Shown: in pieces, positions 23,391-35,900 of the stretch
Numbering within the stretch: position 1 is the first letter of the stretch
How the letters are laid out: the number at the start of each line of letters is the position of its first letter
Origin: Planococcus citri
Taxonomy: Eukaryota; Arthropoda; Insecta; Hemiptera; Pseudococcidae
Direction: 5' to 3'
DNA: 64,000 nt
Assembly: GCF_950023065.1 (NCBI RefSeq)
Contig: NC_088680.1
Span: 45,868,559 to 45,932,558 of the forward strand
The notes under the pieces: generated by a model
Seen by the model: only the letters and a program-made list of their open reading frames with translations
Database searches by the model: none
Told to the model about the DNA's origin: nothing
Position numbers and translations under genes: made by a program

Positions 23391-24600
23391 TCAACAACGT
23401 CGTTTGTTTTCCAGCAGATCCTACAAGCCTTACGCATTATCTCTTATGGAGATGTTGATGGCATCTCACATACTCACACCACATGCACCCATAAAATTCC
23501 ACGTTCGGTATATAACTTCGATACTCCGTTATATTAATCCTTAATAAATACCTCAGGTACGCGGAATTATTACAAATATGGGGAAAAAATGTTTACAAAA
23601 AACACCTATCGATCTAGTCCTATCCATTATATACTTGGAGCGAAATTCAAACTGACTCACAAGTCACCCTGTCGCTGTCAGTAAATTGGATTGAGACTGT
23701 TTTGATGTTATTAAACGTTCGGTTAACTACGTTATTTTTTTTTTTCGATATCCTGTTCCAAAGTGTTTGTACGTACTACGATGTGGCCAGTATAATACTA
23801 AAATTTATAATCGGGGCCGTAGCTCTCGTAAATATCGGATTACATTCGCGATACTTGTTAGCGCACGAGACAAGTGTGGAGTAATTTTTTTTCTTTTTTA
23901 ATATCCGCACGTTTATAGGTTTGCTTTCTAGAACATTATACTTAGCTGTGCGGATAAAGCTATAGGTATACGTTTGTAATTTATATTTAGGGGAAATTTC
24001 TTCTTTACTGTAACAGGTGTTCGTGGATAAATTAAGATTATCTGCTCGATGTGTACGTTTGGCGAAAATTTCGCGCGATGCTCGCAGCAGTCGATCTGCA
24101 CCTCTCAAGTCGTAATTTTTCATACAACGTGATTTCTCGATAGGTTTATGTAGAATCTAGATTCTTTGGCGTTTTGATTCTATCGTTTCCCCTTCACCCC
24201 CTGCCATATTGCAGCAGAAAGAACTGATTTATTCTTTTGTGTACAAATGTATCGGGTCACATATTCGAAGGAAACTTCCTATAATGAGATTATAGTTGTA
24301 GTTGATACATTTAGCAAGAAAAACATGTAGCGGGACTTCTGTAATTACGCGAAATTAGTCAAATTAATCGTATACGTATGTATAGGTAGACGATTAATGT
24401 ATTTAAATTTATTCTGAAACGGTCGCATTGACATTCCGGCTATATAGTTTCACGTGAGGTACGTGAGTAGGTTATTAGTAGGAGTCAGGCTGAGGGATAT
24501 CTAATATATGCTCGGGTAATTAATTGCCAAGGAAATTATAAAACTTGGCCCGAACTCGTGCGGATTGTTAAACAATGTGCTGACTGATATAAGATTCAAC
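23391..24600. other. Less AT-rich island with two weak coding candidates
   Basis: A plus-strand acceptor TCGTTTGTTTTCCAG at about 23400-23414 opens a frame QILQALRIISYGDVDGISHT that stays open for about 40 codons, but no good donor closes it. At 23702-23884 a 60-codon plus ORF contains a hydrophobic stretch (SIILKFIIGAVALVNIGL), as in a membrane segment. A minus ORF covers 23776-24123. None has independent support, and they overlap on opposite strands. Confidence 0.25.
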
Positions 24601-24606
24601 TTTGTT

Positions 24607-24778
24607 GGTTCATATCTCTGCACGTAGCCAATGGGTTTTTAAAGGTGAAAAAAGACACAGATGTACATTAGAGTGGATTGCCGAAAAAAAAGTAAGTGGA
24701 TTTTTACTAAATTCAGCAGAGACCTTTATTTTGAGTCGAAAATTGGTCAACAATTTTTTAGCCCAGAGATATGAACCC
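24607..24778. mobile_element. Small short-TIR element
   Basis: GGTTCATATCTCTG at the left is mirrored by CAGAGATATGAACC at the right, about 170 bp apart. The inverted arms are only about 14-16 bp and no target duplication was identified, so a MITE is likely but not certain. Confidence 0.4.
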
Positions 24779-26704
24779 TCAGAGAAGAAGCATTTTCGAA
24801 AAAATAGCAATTTTTTCGCTCTAGCTTCTACACAACCTGTTTTGGGAAAAATAGCTATTTTGTGGCCTTTATAGCCAACGTCAAAAAGTCTAAAAAATTT
24901 CGTAAGTTTTTGGCTATTTTTCTCAATTTTTTCATCATTTCTTTAATGGGTCTTGAATTTGTTAAAAATATTACCTTATCTCAAATTTTGAGTCCTCGAT
25001 TCGATGCAAATTAATAGAAAAATATCTTCTCCATTTCTCTTCTTTCCGACTCTCGAAAATAATTGAGAGTGTAATTTTTCAGGGAAACCTCTCTGTCGTT
25101 CATTTATTGATTTTTCTGATTTTTAGAGTGGAATCTGAAACATAGAAACTCATGGGATCATTCAAAAAATTCATCTACTCGAATAAAAAAATTAGGAGTT
25201 TCAATTGGGCTTAAATTTTGTCAAAATACTCGTATATCAAGAATTGTACCTAAAATCTGGGGAAAAATTTGACGAAAATTCATCCACAAAATGTTCCCTT
25301 TCAAGTATTTCGAAACCTATCCCTTTCAGTTCCCAATTAGGCAATTTTATTTTCATGCATCCATTTACACCGAATTCGTAACCTGGAACGGTGGACTGGT
25401 GGAAGGGTAGAGAGCATAACGAACAAAACTACCACGATGCGTGACACTTTGATGAGATAATTTCCACTCGTTTGTTGGTTGACATTTTGATTTTTCAACT
25501 TGTGTACGAGTATAGGTATAGATAAGTTTCCTTTTGAAGGTTGTTGTAAAAAAAGATCACTTACGCGGCGAACGATAAAGACATGTCTTTAATGTCACCG
25601 TTGACCGTATCAGCTCGCAAATCTTTCTAGCAAGTGTACTCGTCCTATACTTGTAGAAGACTTATATACTTACTCGAGACAAGTACTCGTAGAAGTACTA
25701 CATTCTGTAAGTATATAAAAATAGAGAGAGAGATGGAGAAAAAAGTATATCTAATGTAAAGTCTGTATGAGTGTGTGTTTCGTGTTGTATCAATAATTCA
25801 CCGACATAATGTACAAGCCTTCGTGTATCTATATTGTAAGTCTTATACTCTTTTTGGGATGATGTATGAGTCTAAACTGGCGCAATGTTCAGTGCGCAGT
25901 GTTTCAGGGTTTCTCAAGGTTTATTTAATTAAAACAACTCGTATTGAAGATTTCCGGTTATAATACGTATCATAAGTACGTACCTACAATGGTTTAAGAT
26001 TTTCGGGTGCTGTAAGTTGAGAAAAACATTTTCCAGTTCACCATTTAAGTAGGTATCTACCTTTACATATGATTGATACTATGTATAAGTATGTCTATCT
26101 AATACCATGTAGTTGCATATCGTAAAGGTTGGGTCTATATACTTACACAGCTACTTATGGTACGGTTTTGGATTATTAACTATGAGTGATATTCTATCAA
26201 CACTGGTGAAGGGTAGGGTGGTTCTGTAATCGCATCGATGCTTCAATTGTTTTAATATGCGTGGGATATCGTTAGAGAAGCGGCGCCAACTAACACAAGC
26301 GCACTATTGCATCGATGCTGCTTACCAACATAGATAGTATGGTCGTCCCGAACATGAAACCAGTACTCAATAGACATGGCCATATTTAGTTTATGTATGG
26401 ATAGGTTTATATGAGATACACTGTACTGTATAGCTGACCACTGGTCGTATAGTATATTCATGACACAAGGTATCCGGACTATGTTACATTTTAATCATTA
26501 ACAACGGCCGATGCATCTCGAACGAAGCCAGTTTTTTTTCGCGTATGTGCTGCTCCACGCTAATAAACGGTAGTTTTTTTTCGGTTTCAACGATGATGTC
26601 ATGGTTTGATCCAAGGACGTGTGTTTGAGCTGGATAGTGAAGAGAGTCCTGGGTCGCTCCAGCTGGAAAAGGGTGACAGACAGGAGTGGCTGAAATAAGC
26701 CAAG
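24779..26704. other. AT-rich DNA, then a mixed island (25400-26560)
   Basis: No gene is recognised. The sequence around 25400-26560 is mixed and CpG-containing, with a short GA run near 25721 and two nearby GCATCGATGCT words (26231 and 26309). ORFs 25775-25963, 26252-26461 and 26498-26923 (141 codons, minus) lack recognisable motifs. Confidence 0.45.
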
Positions 26705-27086
26705 ATTTGTAGAATTGTTGGGTAAGGTAAATGCAGGTAATATGGGGTACCTACTTTGACTAAAGCCCTTCTTAAATGTAGAGAAATGAAATTTAAAAAA
26801 AAATAAAATTGGTGACATTAAAAAGTTCAGACATTTAACTATCCTTGGGAAAAATTGTGGCTGTGAAAATTTATTTTTACTATTTTTAATGGTTTTTTGA
26901 AAAAAAAATTCAAAATTGACCATTTTAAAAAGTTACAGGTAATATAGGGTAAGGTGTACCAGGGTTAGTCACATGGCAGAAGTTGGGACACCTGATCTTA
27001 CCTAGTGGTGACCGCGTGCATATAGTTTAACAGCCCCAACCCCCTCCCCTCCACTATGGGTCAAGTCCCCCCCAAACCCTGAAAAC

Positions 27087-27705
27087 TCCATCGTCGTGGC
27101 CTATAACCACTTAAATTTTTTAACTTCATCTTCAAAAATGAATTACACTATCACTTTTTCTGAAACAAAAAAAAATGGTACATATTATTATATGATATGA
27201 GAGTAAATGACAGAACTGATATAAATTTTTGGAATGATACTTATACCCTGAAACCGAGGTCATAAAATGATGTAACCAGTTTTTGGTCCATCGCCGTGGC
27301 CAACTTTTGTTAATTTTTTTCTGGCTCTCCTATTCAATTTTTTTAAAGGTGAAATGGGTACACTGTATCGTTTTAGTGATAGTAGTGCTGCGCCCGTTTC
27401 AAATCCATCAAGCAAATGCAGTTAACCAGTCTGCAAATTGTAATCTGTGAAAATTGTACTGATTTCCTTTTTTCGGATCCATCGCCGTGGCTTATCATTC
27501 TCACGTTTAAAAGAGACATTTTTTTTTCTTGAAAAAAAAGAAAATATTCAAATAGTAAGTACTTGATGACCACAACTTTGAAAATTGAAAAATAATTATT
27601 GATTCTATTACCAGTAAAACAAATTTTAGTTCTTTTTTTCTTACGTCGTGGATAGTACAGTTTGGTATTTCGTCGTGGCTATCATGATTTTTTTGTCCAC
27701 GGCGA
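27087..27705. repeat. Diverged tandem array with TCCATCGCCGTGGC box, ~190-200 bp period
   Basis: A 14-base box (TCCATCGCCGTGGC or a close variant) occurs at 27087, 27287, 27478 and, as ATTTCGTCGTGGCT, at about 27667. The spacings are 200, 191 and 189. An inverted partial copy (CCACGGCGA) follows at about 27697. The DNA between boxes has diverged almost beyond recognition. Confidence 0.5.
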
Positions 27706-28311
27706 AGGAAAGTACCTACCTTATCATGTTTGAATACTCTCATTAAAATGAACCTGGTACCTACTTAATGAACTTTTTGTGAGCTAAAGCTACTTAACTG
27801 CTCCAGTTATACCTATACCTACCCAAAAGTAGTGAACATCCTTTTTTTTCAACATGTGATACCAATTTTTTAAAGCCCCTCCCCCCGCCCCTATTGAAGA
27901 TGACTTGGGCCTGAAGTCATTTTTGGGGTCCATGGGTATGCCTAGAATCAATTCCCTTTTGAAAAAAATTCCAAAAAAGGTTTTCATTTTCGAAAAATTT
28001 TAGTACTGAAATTTAAACTTTTTTTGAGAATTTACCCTCATCCTTCTAGTATTCACATATTTTTTTTATAATATCAGTTACCAAAACTTAGTATCTGACA
28101 TTTGGCCAGTCCTTTGACAAAAAATCTAGTTTGATCTTTGTAGCAATGAGTGTCAGGACTGCACAACAGGTACGAGTTGACATGAGTAGTTCTTCTGTCA
28201 TAATTAGATTTAAATAAAGAATTCAACAATTCGTGATTTTTACAAATATCAAACAAGTTATTTTCTTACTTATGGCATACGGCTGATAATATGTTTGGTT
28301 TGAGTTTGAAA

Positions 28312-28898
28312 CAGAGCTGTGGGACCAAAACGATCCTGAAACGGGAACCAATTAAATTCCGATTCAAATCCGATCCCAAAACCAATCCCAAAACTGAAAT
28401 CGTTATTTTTCTTGATCCCGAAACCGAAAAAATCCCGGAACCAATATAATTTTGAAACCGAAACAAAATCGTTTCAGACTCGGGATTTCAATTTTTGCCT
28501 TTTTTCCACGATTTTATTTTGATGAATGGTCATTTTACATCATTTATCGTTAATCATTCAGATTATAATAAAAATTAATCGACGAATTAAGGAAAATATG
28601 CATTTAAAATGTTAAACTAATCACACCATTGGATTTTTCAAGTCAAAACCTACCACTTTTTAAACCCTTGCAGGGTCCATTAGTCAATTTGGGCTTAGAA
28701 TTGGTTGAAATGAAAATAACGAAACCAAAACCGATTCAACCCGGAACCGAAACAATTTTTTCAATCCCGAAACGAATTCTGAAACCAAAATGAAAATTTA
28801 GATGAGCAAATCCCAAAACGAATCTAATCCCGAAATAAAAAAATTTCAAACCCAAAACCGAAATCCAATCCCAAAATCGTTTTGGTCCCACAGCTCTG
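28312..28898. mobile_element. hAT-like MITE with degenerate internal reiterations
   Basis: The left end CAGAGCTGTGGGACCAAAAC is mirrored exactly by the right end, and CAGAG-type ends are usual in hAT elements. Flanks are GTTTGAAA on the left and GTTGAAAT on the right, near-matching as an 8-bp duplication with one base lost. The interior is built of variants of AAACCGAAATCCCAAAACCG, in forward sense on both sides, as in elements made of reiterated subterminal repeats. No transposase; the minus ORFs 28266-28466 and 28736-28939 only read these reiterations. Confidence 0.7.
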
Positions 28899-29220
28899 GT
28901 TGAAATGCAATGTAAACAAAACAAAACGAAAACAGCCAAAAAAATTTCAATAATTTTGAACTGCGATTCGCTTGTTGGCTATTCATTGAAATAGGTACTG
29001 TTTGCTGATTAGCAACAAGTTGAAAATACTTTGGTGAAAAAGTTGAAACAATAAAGGATTAGTTTTTATGAAAAAAGTGCACATGATCATTGATCAATCT
29101 ACTTCGGGTCTGGTTAGATCATCTTACTAGAATCATTCAAGAACACATCTTGCATTTTTTTTTTTCATTGAGTAGTGGGTACCCCATATTATTATAGCCA
29201 CCCCATATTACTTGTTATTA

Positions 29221-31450
29221 GGTACCTTATTTCATATTTTAGAGGATCATGTCGACTTGACCAAGTTTCAAGAGGCCTATATTTTGTACAGATCTGTCCA
29301 AGTTTTGTTCAGATATCTTGTTTTCACCAGGAAAATAAAACTGGTTCGATGTTAGGACAATATCTTTGTAGTCTACCTGTTTTCGAAGCTCGTGATATTA
29401 ATGCATTTCTTTCCATAGTACCTACGTCATACGTGTGTATTTCAAAGATGACCTGTTTTCATTTCATCTCCTATAGGTACCTGTACCAGTACCTACTTAA
29501 ATGAAATCTAGAGGTACCTTGGTCACTGCTGGCATAGATTTGAGAAATGGAAATTTTTCATAGGTACGATGTCTTGTACCTACTACCTACCTGAAATATT
29601 GAGTAAAATATGAGACCGATCGAAAAAATGACCAAAAAACTTTCAATATTTTACAATTGGATTTCTAGAGAAATAGATGATAGAAAAGTAGAAAAATGTC
29701 CCTTTCAAATAAAACTTACGCTCCTATTTTCAGTTTTCAAAATCAAGAATGTCAAAATGCTCCCAACAATCGTTCACGAAATTTGAAAAAAATGACTCAA
29801 TTTTCGATATCTAATACCTCGAATTAACCTACCTGACCGTATATTTATTTCATAATACCTATAACGCGTGTCAGTTGTTTTCTTCGTGTATTTCCCTGCC
29901 TTATTGTTAGATTATACATTTGCTCGTGTCGTGTTCGCGGGCACAGGTTGTACCCTTTTTTTATCGGCAGGTCTGGCAGGTTCATTCTGAATAATATATC
30001 GATTCGTGTACACATAGGGTGATGTCTTCTTGTAATTAATAAACGAAACATGGTAACCAGAAGTATTATACTTATAGCTATAGGTTTTGAAAAAAAAAAA
30101 ACACTTGGTTTAAGGTTTATTTACCTACTATCGTATCGCATGTGTACGAGTGTTTTTTTTTCAAATGTTCTAGTTCGATATTTAGGTCTATCTGTTAGGT
30201 GACGATATTGTATTTATAAAGGAAGCTATAGGTACCAACGAAAGATGTAGATGTTTACCTTACGACACAGCTATCCGTATGTCTGCTTACACGTTAGCTC
30301 GAGTTTAATATGAAAAATCCCATAGTGTACGAACAGATTTTCGTCCCCCTAATAAAGCTGGTGTACATTCTGTGTATGTAGATGTACCTATACGTTCTAT
30401 AATATTGTAAAGAGTCACGTGTGTAAACACCTTTTTTGATTTTTTCGTTGTAGATGTCGATGATCCCTTGTTATAGAAAAGCGAAAGCGAGGTGTATAGC
30501 CAGCTATAGCTCATAAGCATACGTATATTTTATATCTCTCTATATACCTCTCTGTATTATGCTGCAGTATAGAAAATGTCAACCATACAATCGATATAGT
30601 ACAAGGCTGAAAATTATTCTAATGTGAATAGAACTTTTGCTCCGACAACCTTTCACAGTCGTGTTCTCTCTAATTAAGACCTTAAAGCATTAGCACGGAT
30701 TTTCAGAGCAAGTTCAGCTCTTTTATGATACCGTAGGTTTATTTTTCTGTGAAAATTTTCGTGCTATCTTAAAATTGTCTGAATCGATTTGAAAAGGTAG
30801 ATTTTCTATCTATTTAATTTTATTTCATTATTTAAAATGTGAAATTTTGAATTCGTATTCCTTCTGCAGTTCTACCGGTATCTCGAAATTTCGAAAATAA
30901 AAAATTGTAAGAAAGTACTCAAGTATTTTTTGAAAAATTTTCCAACAGAGATTTTGTTCCTAGGTCGGTAGGTACCCAAAAAAATCTCTGAAAACGGTTT
31001 CTTTTTATTATGATTCTTTTTTTCTCTTTTTTAAAAATTGCACACTTTAGAAAAAAACATGAAGTCATTGAATTTGATTTTAGATTGAAAAGTTAAACAG
31101 AATACCTTCAATTTTTTTCATTTTTATTTGCTTTTTGTCCTTCTAAAATGCCTATTGCAAGCAGAAGAAAGAAATCCATGTGTTTTTGAAAGGAGGAAAG
31201 GAGGAAAGGTGGGAAAATGAAAAATTATCGCTGGTGATATTTTAGGAAGGCTCATTCAAACCATAATTAATTATTATCATTTTTTTAAAATGTTTGAAAA
31301 TTTATTTTCTCATTTTATGTTTAGAGATTTTAATAATATGATTTTTTTAATTTTATTTTTCATCTGCAATGACGTATTTTTTATTTTACCAAAGATTATT
31401 GAAAGTTTTTAGATTTTTTTTTAAAGAAAAAATTGTTCACGTTAATTAGC
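29221..31450. other. Mixed DNA, no gene recognised
   Basis: 29840-30720 is less AT-rich with several CpG words; the rest is A/T runs. The ORFs 29175-29504, 29845-30051 and 30305-30520 lack splice support and motifs. It leads to the second recursive splice site. Confidence 0.45.
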
Positions 31451-31453
31451 TAC

Positions 31454-31496
31454 CTAATTAATAATTTTATTTTGTGTCTCTGTTACAGGTGAGTAC
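31454..31496 (+). other. Candidate recursive splice site 2
   Basis: Branch-like CTAAT at 31454-31458 precedes a pyrimidine-rich tract (TTTTATTTTGTGTCTCTGTTAC) ending in AG at 31487-31488, directly joined to the donor GTGAGTAC at 31489. Acceptor and donor are back to back, as in recursive splicing. It lies 21,137 bases downstream of site 1 on the same strand. Cryptic donors GTGTAAGTC and GAAGTGAGTT follow within 50 bases. Confidence 0.5.
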
Positions 31497-31991
31497 AATT
31501 TTTTGCTGTGTAAGTCAAGCGAACATGATCCGAAGTGAGTTACTTAATTTTTTTACTGGTTTAGTGTGCTAAAAATTCATTTAAAGGTACATACAAAATG
31601 ATTTAGATGTGGAAAAAAATTTTCACAAAATTTTGATATCACAGATATGTTAATACCTAGATAAAATGACGACTGTTAAGCCTCCAAAACAGTTCAACTA
31701 TGGCTCAATTTTGAGAAATTTTTGGAAATAGTATGAGAAACTGAGAAGGAGCAGATACCAAGGGGTTGGATCCGAAAATAAAGGGTTATTCAGACTCATA
31801 CGACCTTTAATAATTAATGGGAATCGACAAATTACATTGTAGTTAATGTATGAACCTACTTGTGGCGATTTTCGTAGAGAAGTTAGGGAAAAGTCAAGGC
31901 AGTCATACTTCCCTTGAAATTTCTTCCAAATCCTGCTTTTTACTCTAAATTTTAAAATTAAAAAAAATTTAAATGTTCAAATTACACTATA
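31497..31991. other. AT-rich DNA, no gene seen
   Basis: Sequence between the recursive splice site and the 32-kb transposon. Nothing is recognised beyond the cryptic donors noted for site 2. Confidence 0.5.
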
Positions 31992-33295
31992 AGGGTAAGG
32001 GCACCAATTATGGACCAGTCCGCGATATGGACCAGCGCCCGTTCTCATTGGTAATTAGCGCAATCTGTCAGGAAAAAATGTATTCTGATGTATTTTTCAT
32101 CAAAAAAAACGAATGAGACAAAAATTACAACTGTAAAGTCAAAACTCGCTGAGAAATTTACAAAAAACTGTTTTGAGACACTGAAAAATTTTTTCAGTGT
32201 GTTTTTCAACTTTTATTAAAATATATATGTGGTGTAATTTTCTAAAAAATGAGGGTATGTACAGAAATTTTTGGTGCAAATTTTTTTTTTATGGGGTGAG
32301 CTAATATGGACCACCTGAGATATTGAATTTTTTACTCATTTTTTACAGCCGCTGAAAAGGGGAATGCTTGAAATACTTTTTTTTGTTCATTTCTACTAAT
32401 ACAGGCTTGCTACAGCTTATACAGGCCCGTTTCTGGAAGTGACATCGACTATCCGAGACCCGACGCGACGTTCCGAGGCCCGTTAGCGGGTCTCGGAACG
32501 TTTTTCGATTAAAAACTATATTTTTATGATGTACGCACCTTAGGGATGCTATAGACAAATTTTTGTCTGGGACTCACAAAGTAGGTATCATACCTACAGT
32601 ATATACAGCTTACCTTACTTCACCCCACACAGAAACTTCACACTCGCGCCATTCCTATAAAAATCACCCGTTGGAGATCGCACCAACAGCTCTAGACCCG
32701 GCTTATTAGCCGTTATCAAGGCGCATGCGCGAACGAATTTACTAGGCACTCTTTAAAATTTTTCCAAGTGTCAAAGACGCGGGCCTCGGATCGTCAGTAC
32801 GATGTACCGGGTCTCGGATAGTAAGCAAGTTCCATATAGATAAATATGATGTTTTGAAACGTAAAAATATGTTTATTTTGAAATTATTCTTTAGGTGGTC
32901 CATATTAGATGTCCAAAATTTTGAACTGTCATTTTGACACTCATCATTCAACAATTTGAAAAAAAATTCAAAATTAACCTGAACTGCTTAGAATAAGTTT
33001 TTTTGTTCATTTCTACAAATAAATATGACCTTTTGAAAAATGTGAAAGTATGTTTATTTTGAAATTTTATAGGTGGTCCATATTAGGCGTCCAAAATTTC
33101 GAACTATCATTTTGACACTCGTCACTCAACAATAAAAAAAACATACTTAAAGTTGACCTTCACCCCTGAAGTTTTGTACAGTGTTGGTGGAAGGATGGAA
33201 CTTCATTTTAAGCCTTTGTGGAGGTTTCTACCTCCTATAGTTTTCAAGTGGCAATCCTCCAAAAAAAGGTGGTCCATATTTGGTGCCTCTACCCT
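31992..33295. mobile_element. TIR DNA transposon, 1.3 kb, TA-flanked, non-autonomous
   Basis: The left end AGGGTAAGGGCACCAATTAT and the right end (reverse complement AGGGTAGAGGCACCAAATAT) are inverted repeats. TA sits on each side (31990-31991 and 33296-33297), suggesting a TA target duplication. The core TGGTCCATATTxG recurs internally at about 32304, 32895 and 33074. Two of these sit in a direct repeat of about 60 bp containing GAACTxTCATTTTGACACTC. No transposase frame survives. A GC-rich palindromic insert lies within. Confidence 0.75.
32449..32821. mobile_element. Nested palindromic insert with CCGAGRCCCG motifs
   Basis: The insert is bounded by CTATCCGAGACCCG on the left and CGGGTCTCGGATAG on the right, exact reverse complements. 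Inside is a 32-base hairpin (32469-32500, 14-bp stem with one mismatch, 4-base loop TTAG) built of the same CCGAGGCCCG core, and another inverted copy GCGGGCCTCGGA at about 32779. It is much GC-richer than the host transposon. It is either a MITE inserted into the transposon or a protein-binding cassette belonging to it. Confidence 0.55.
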
Positions 33296-33297
33296 TA

Positions 33298-34014
33298 AGT
33301 ATGTATTTACAATTTTAAGCGTTTTTTTGCACAAAAAATTTTGGTTCAAAAACACGAAGAAGTGCCTGCATCAAATAGAAGAAAACTCTATGCACGTGCA
33401 CGTAGTGAATTTTTTCGACATTTTGAGTGTATTTTTTGAGATTGAAATAATAAGCCAATAATATTCGAACTCAGTGTTTTCAAATCAGTAGCGATCGATG
33501 TTAGGTTTTCCATTTTTAATTTTCTCAAATTGTGATCAAAATTGGGGATGATTTTGCCTCCGAGGAGTGATGTCGGTCATGATCCAACTTTGAAAAAAAT
33601 TCATCTTATAGAAGATATAAATTTGTTTTCGTTGTAATTTTTTCAGATTTTTTTTAAGGTTTTGTAATTTATCATATGAGGGGTTCATCTTTAATTTTAA
33701 AAGTTCGAATTTGAATTTTTTTGAGCTTTGATAATTATTCCCTTTGAAATTCGCAAATTTTTCTCACGTTTAAATAGTCTTGAGATACCTGAGAGCACTG
33801 AGAGCTTTCAATGTTGGATAGTTTGAAATTGCAACTTTGTACAAATTACGAATTTCCAATGAAAAAGCATTATATGTACTTACCCCTCCTATACTTAATA
33901 ATTATATTGACTTGTGATAGGTAAATATTTTGAATTTCTTCAAAATCAAAATTAGCCTGCAATTGGAATTTGAATTTTTTTTGAACCGTTTCTCTCCGAG
34001 AGAAAATTATTGGA
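33298..34014. other. AT-rich DNA, no gene seen
   Basis: A/T runs, frequent stops, no repeat or exon pair noticed. Confidence 0.55.
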
Positions 34015-34150
34015 TCTGATCAGATTTGAACTAATCTAATCCGATCCTAATTTTGATCTGGAATCCAAGAATGTCCTCGATCTTATCAGATCTGGCCTGG
34101 TTTGATCAATCAGGTATTATCAGATCTGATCAGATTTAATCAGTTGAGTC
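34015..34150. repeat. GATC-rich degenerate repeat, copy 1
   Basis: Dense variants of TCTGATCAGATCTG with intervening AATCCAAGAATGTC. The same words in similar order occur at 59440-59790 (AATCCAAGAATATCTG), so this is a dispersed family rather than a local accident. Confidence 0.55.
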
Positions 34151-35900
34151 TTTGAGGATTTCAGTACTTAAATTTACAAGTAAATCGCTCACTTTTGATC
34201 TATAATCTACTTAACAAACTCTGCTTGGCTGCCTGACTGCCTGAGTGACCACATAGAAAACGACTTATTGCTAGCAGCTCAGTAGTAAATTTGCCAAAAA
34301 ATAAAAAAATAAAAATAGCAAAATCAGCAACACTACAAAATTTTTTCAAATAAAAAAACACTCCTCGAAAGCGGACATAAACGTGACGAAACAAAAAGAA
34401 ATTCAGTTTTTTGCAACCCTGCTCGAATTCTCTTTATAATACGCGGATACTTCAGGGCATACGCTAAGCTACGTGCGGAAATCCTTTGGGAATATTCAAT
34501 CCATGTACGAATAAAACGAGTGAAAAGAAAACAAGCGAAAGGGGAAGAAGAAAGCTCGCAAAAAAATATTATCACCGACATCATAGAGAAAAACTGCTAA
34601 CATTTTTTGATACGGACGAGTAGGTACCTACGTAAGTACATAAGAAAAAATTACCCTCGAGATGCGAAGCCAAGTGATACCATGGCCATGGCCATGTTTT
34701 AGCTAAAATGACGAAGACGAAGGACTCAAAACGGTTGAATTTTTAATCGCCGGAGAATAATTTAGAAAATGGGCTCGTTCCAGGATCCAGGAATTGAAGG
34801 GCAGAGGGGGGGGGGTGAACGTTTTTTTTTTTTGGTACGTCGTGTGAGCCATAGTGATGAGATGCAGTCAAGTGTCGAGGTTTACAGAGTGCGAAAATGA
34901 GACTTGCGCCGAACTGGTAAGTTCAAAGTTGGTCTAAGGAAGGAAGGGGAATGCGGAGGTAATTGTATAGAAAAATTATACGTGTTGGGAGCTGTGTTGA
35001 TCGTCGAGAATCTGACGAAAAAGATAAGAGTGTATTTTTATCGCGATTCGAGTCAAAATGCCACCGAGTAGACGTAAGGTTCGCTTTCATCGCCTTATAG
35101 TCGACGTATTCGTATTATGAAGTGCAGTGCTCATAACAAATCCCTCTCGTCCTGTTGTCCGTTGTTATGGCCGCGTTGTTGATAAATTAGCAGCGTTATT
35201 AATATGACCATGTGGATTAATCGGGCCGCGAAAAAGAAGAAAAATTTCATTGCCCCGAGCAGCAAAAGTGTACCGCGGATGCGCGTCTCATGTCTCTCAG
35301 ACAGCTGAAAATTTTTTTCAATGTAACGGTTCGCTCGTTCAGTTGGTCGAGGAGAAAAAAAAAACTAAAACTGTGTTGCACGATATCGCTCGTGGGCCCC
35401 TTGTCGTCTCCATTCATATCACGATGGGTGGGATCTAATCAGCTGGTTCCCACCACGATTGCATTACGAAGTGGGTATGTCATGCGCGAAAACAACAACA
35501 TACATTATCTGTCTTTGTTTTTTCCTATCATTCAATTTCGCGTTTTAACCAAAGCGTTCCGGCGGTTCATTTTTTCACGCTCCGCGATTTTTTAATACGA
35601 CGCGATGTATTGGTGATTTTTTTTAGAAAAATTTTTTCACGTTGATTGGATTTTCGGGATCGTAGATTATCGAGTGGTAATAGAATTTTTTAATTTTTTT
35701 CAATTATTTTATAATTTTTTTCACCGTGTTGTGTCAACCATCAGTTCGGTGAAGTGAATTTTTTTACTATAAAAAAGTTGCAGTTTGCCTCATGTGAGTA
35801 TTTTCAAAATGTTTCAATTTGATAGGTATAGATAATACGCTGAAAAAATAAAAATCACGATGGTGACGATTCGCGATAATACGAGTTCGTAGCGCATGCA
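34151..35900. other. Less AT-rich island, possible regulatory or 5' exon region
   Basis: From about 34600 the sequence is mixed and CpG-containing. Words of regulatory type include GGATTAATCGG (Otd/Bcd-like), ATTAATATGACCATG and a CCATGGCCATGGCCATG palindrome at 34681. A TCAGTTCGG Initiator-like word at about 35743 is followed about 50 bases on by CATGTGAGTATT, a donor-like site. This could be a short non-coding first exon. The ORFs 35250-35438 and 35290-35595 overlap and have no motif. Nothing is firm enough for a gene call. Confidence 0.3.

Larger units (their letters stand above)
26705..29220. repeat. Composite repeat region, possibly one long TIR element
   Basis: Near the left edge is AGGTAATATGGGGTACC (about 26734) and near the right edge its inverse GGTACCCCATATTA (about 29178), followed by another CCCCATATTAC. 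A related AGGTAATATAGGG lies at about 26937. Between them are the 190-200-bp box repeats (27087-27705) and an inserted hAT-like MITE (28312-28898). The outer inverted words are short, so a single 2.5-kb element is an inference. Confidence 0.35.

Noticed and set aside
26498..26923. 141-codon minus-strand ORF
   Set aside because: Phe/Lys/Ser-rich with poly-F and poly-K stretches from A/T runs, crosses a repeat boundary, no motif, no splice or promoter support.
27087..27705. Regularly spaced short box reminiscent of a CRISPR array
   Set aside because: Spacing of about 190-200 bp and a 14-base box are outside CRISPR dimensions, and the genome is eukaryotic in character.
32343..32558. 71-codon minus ORF within the 32-kb transposon
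   Set aside because: It reads through the palindromic CCGAGRCCCG cassette and shows no transposase motif.
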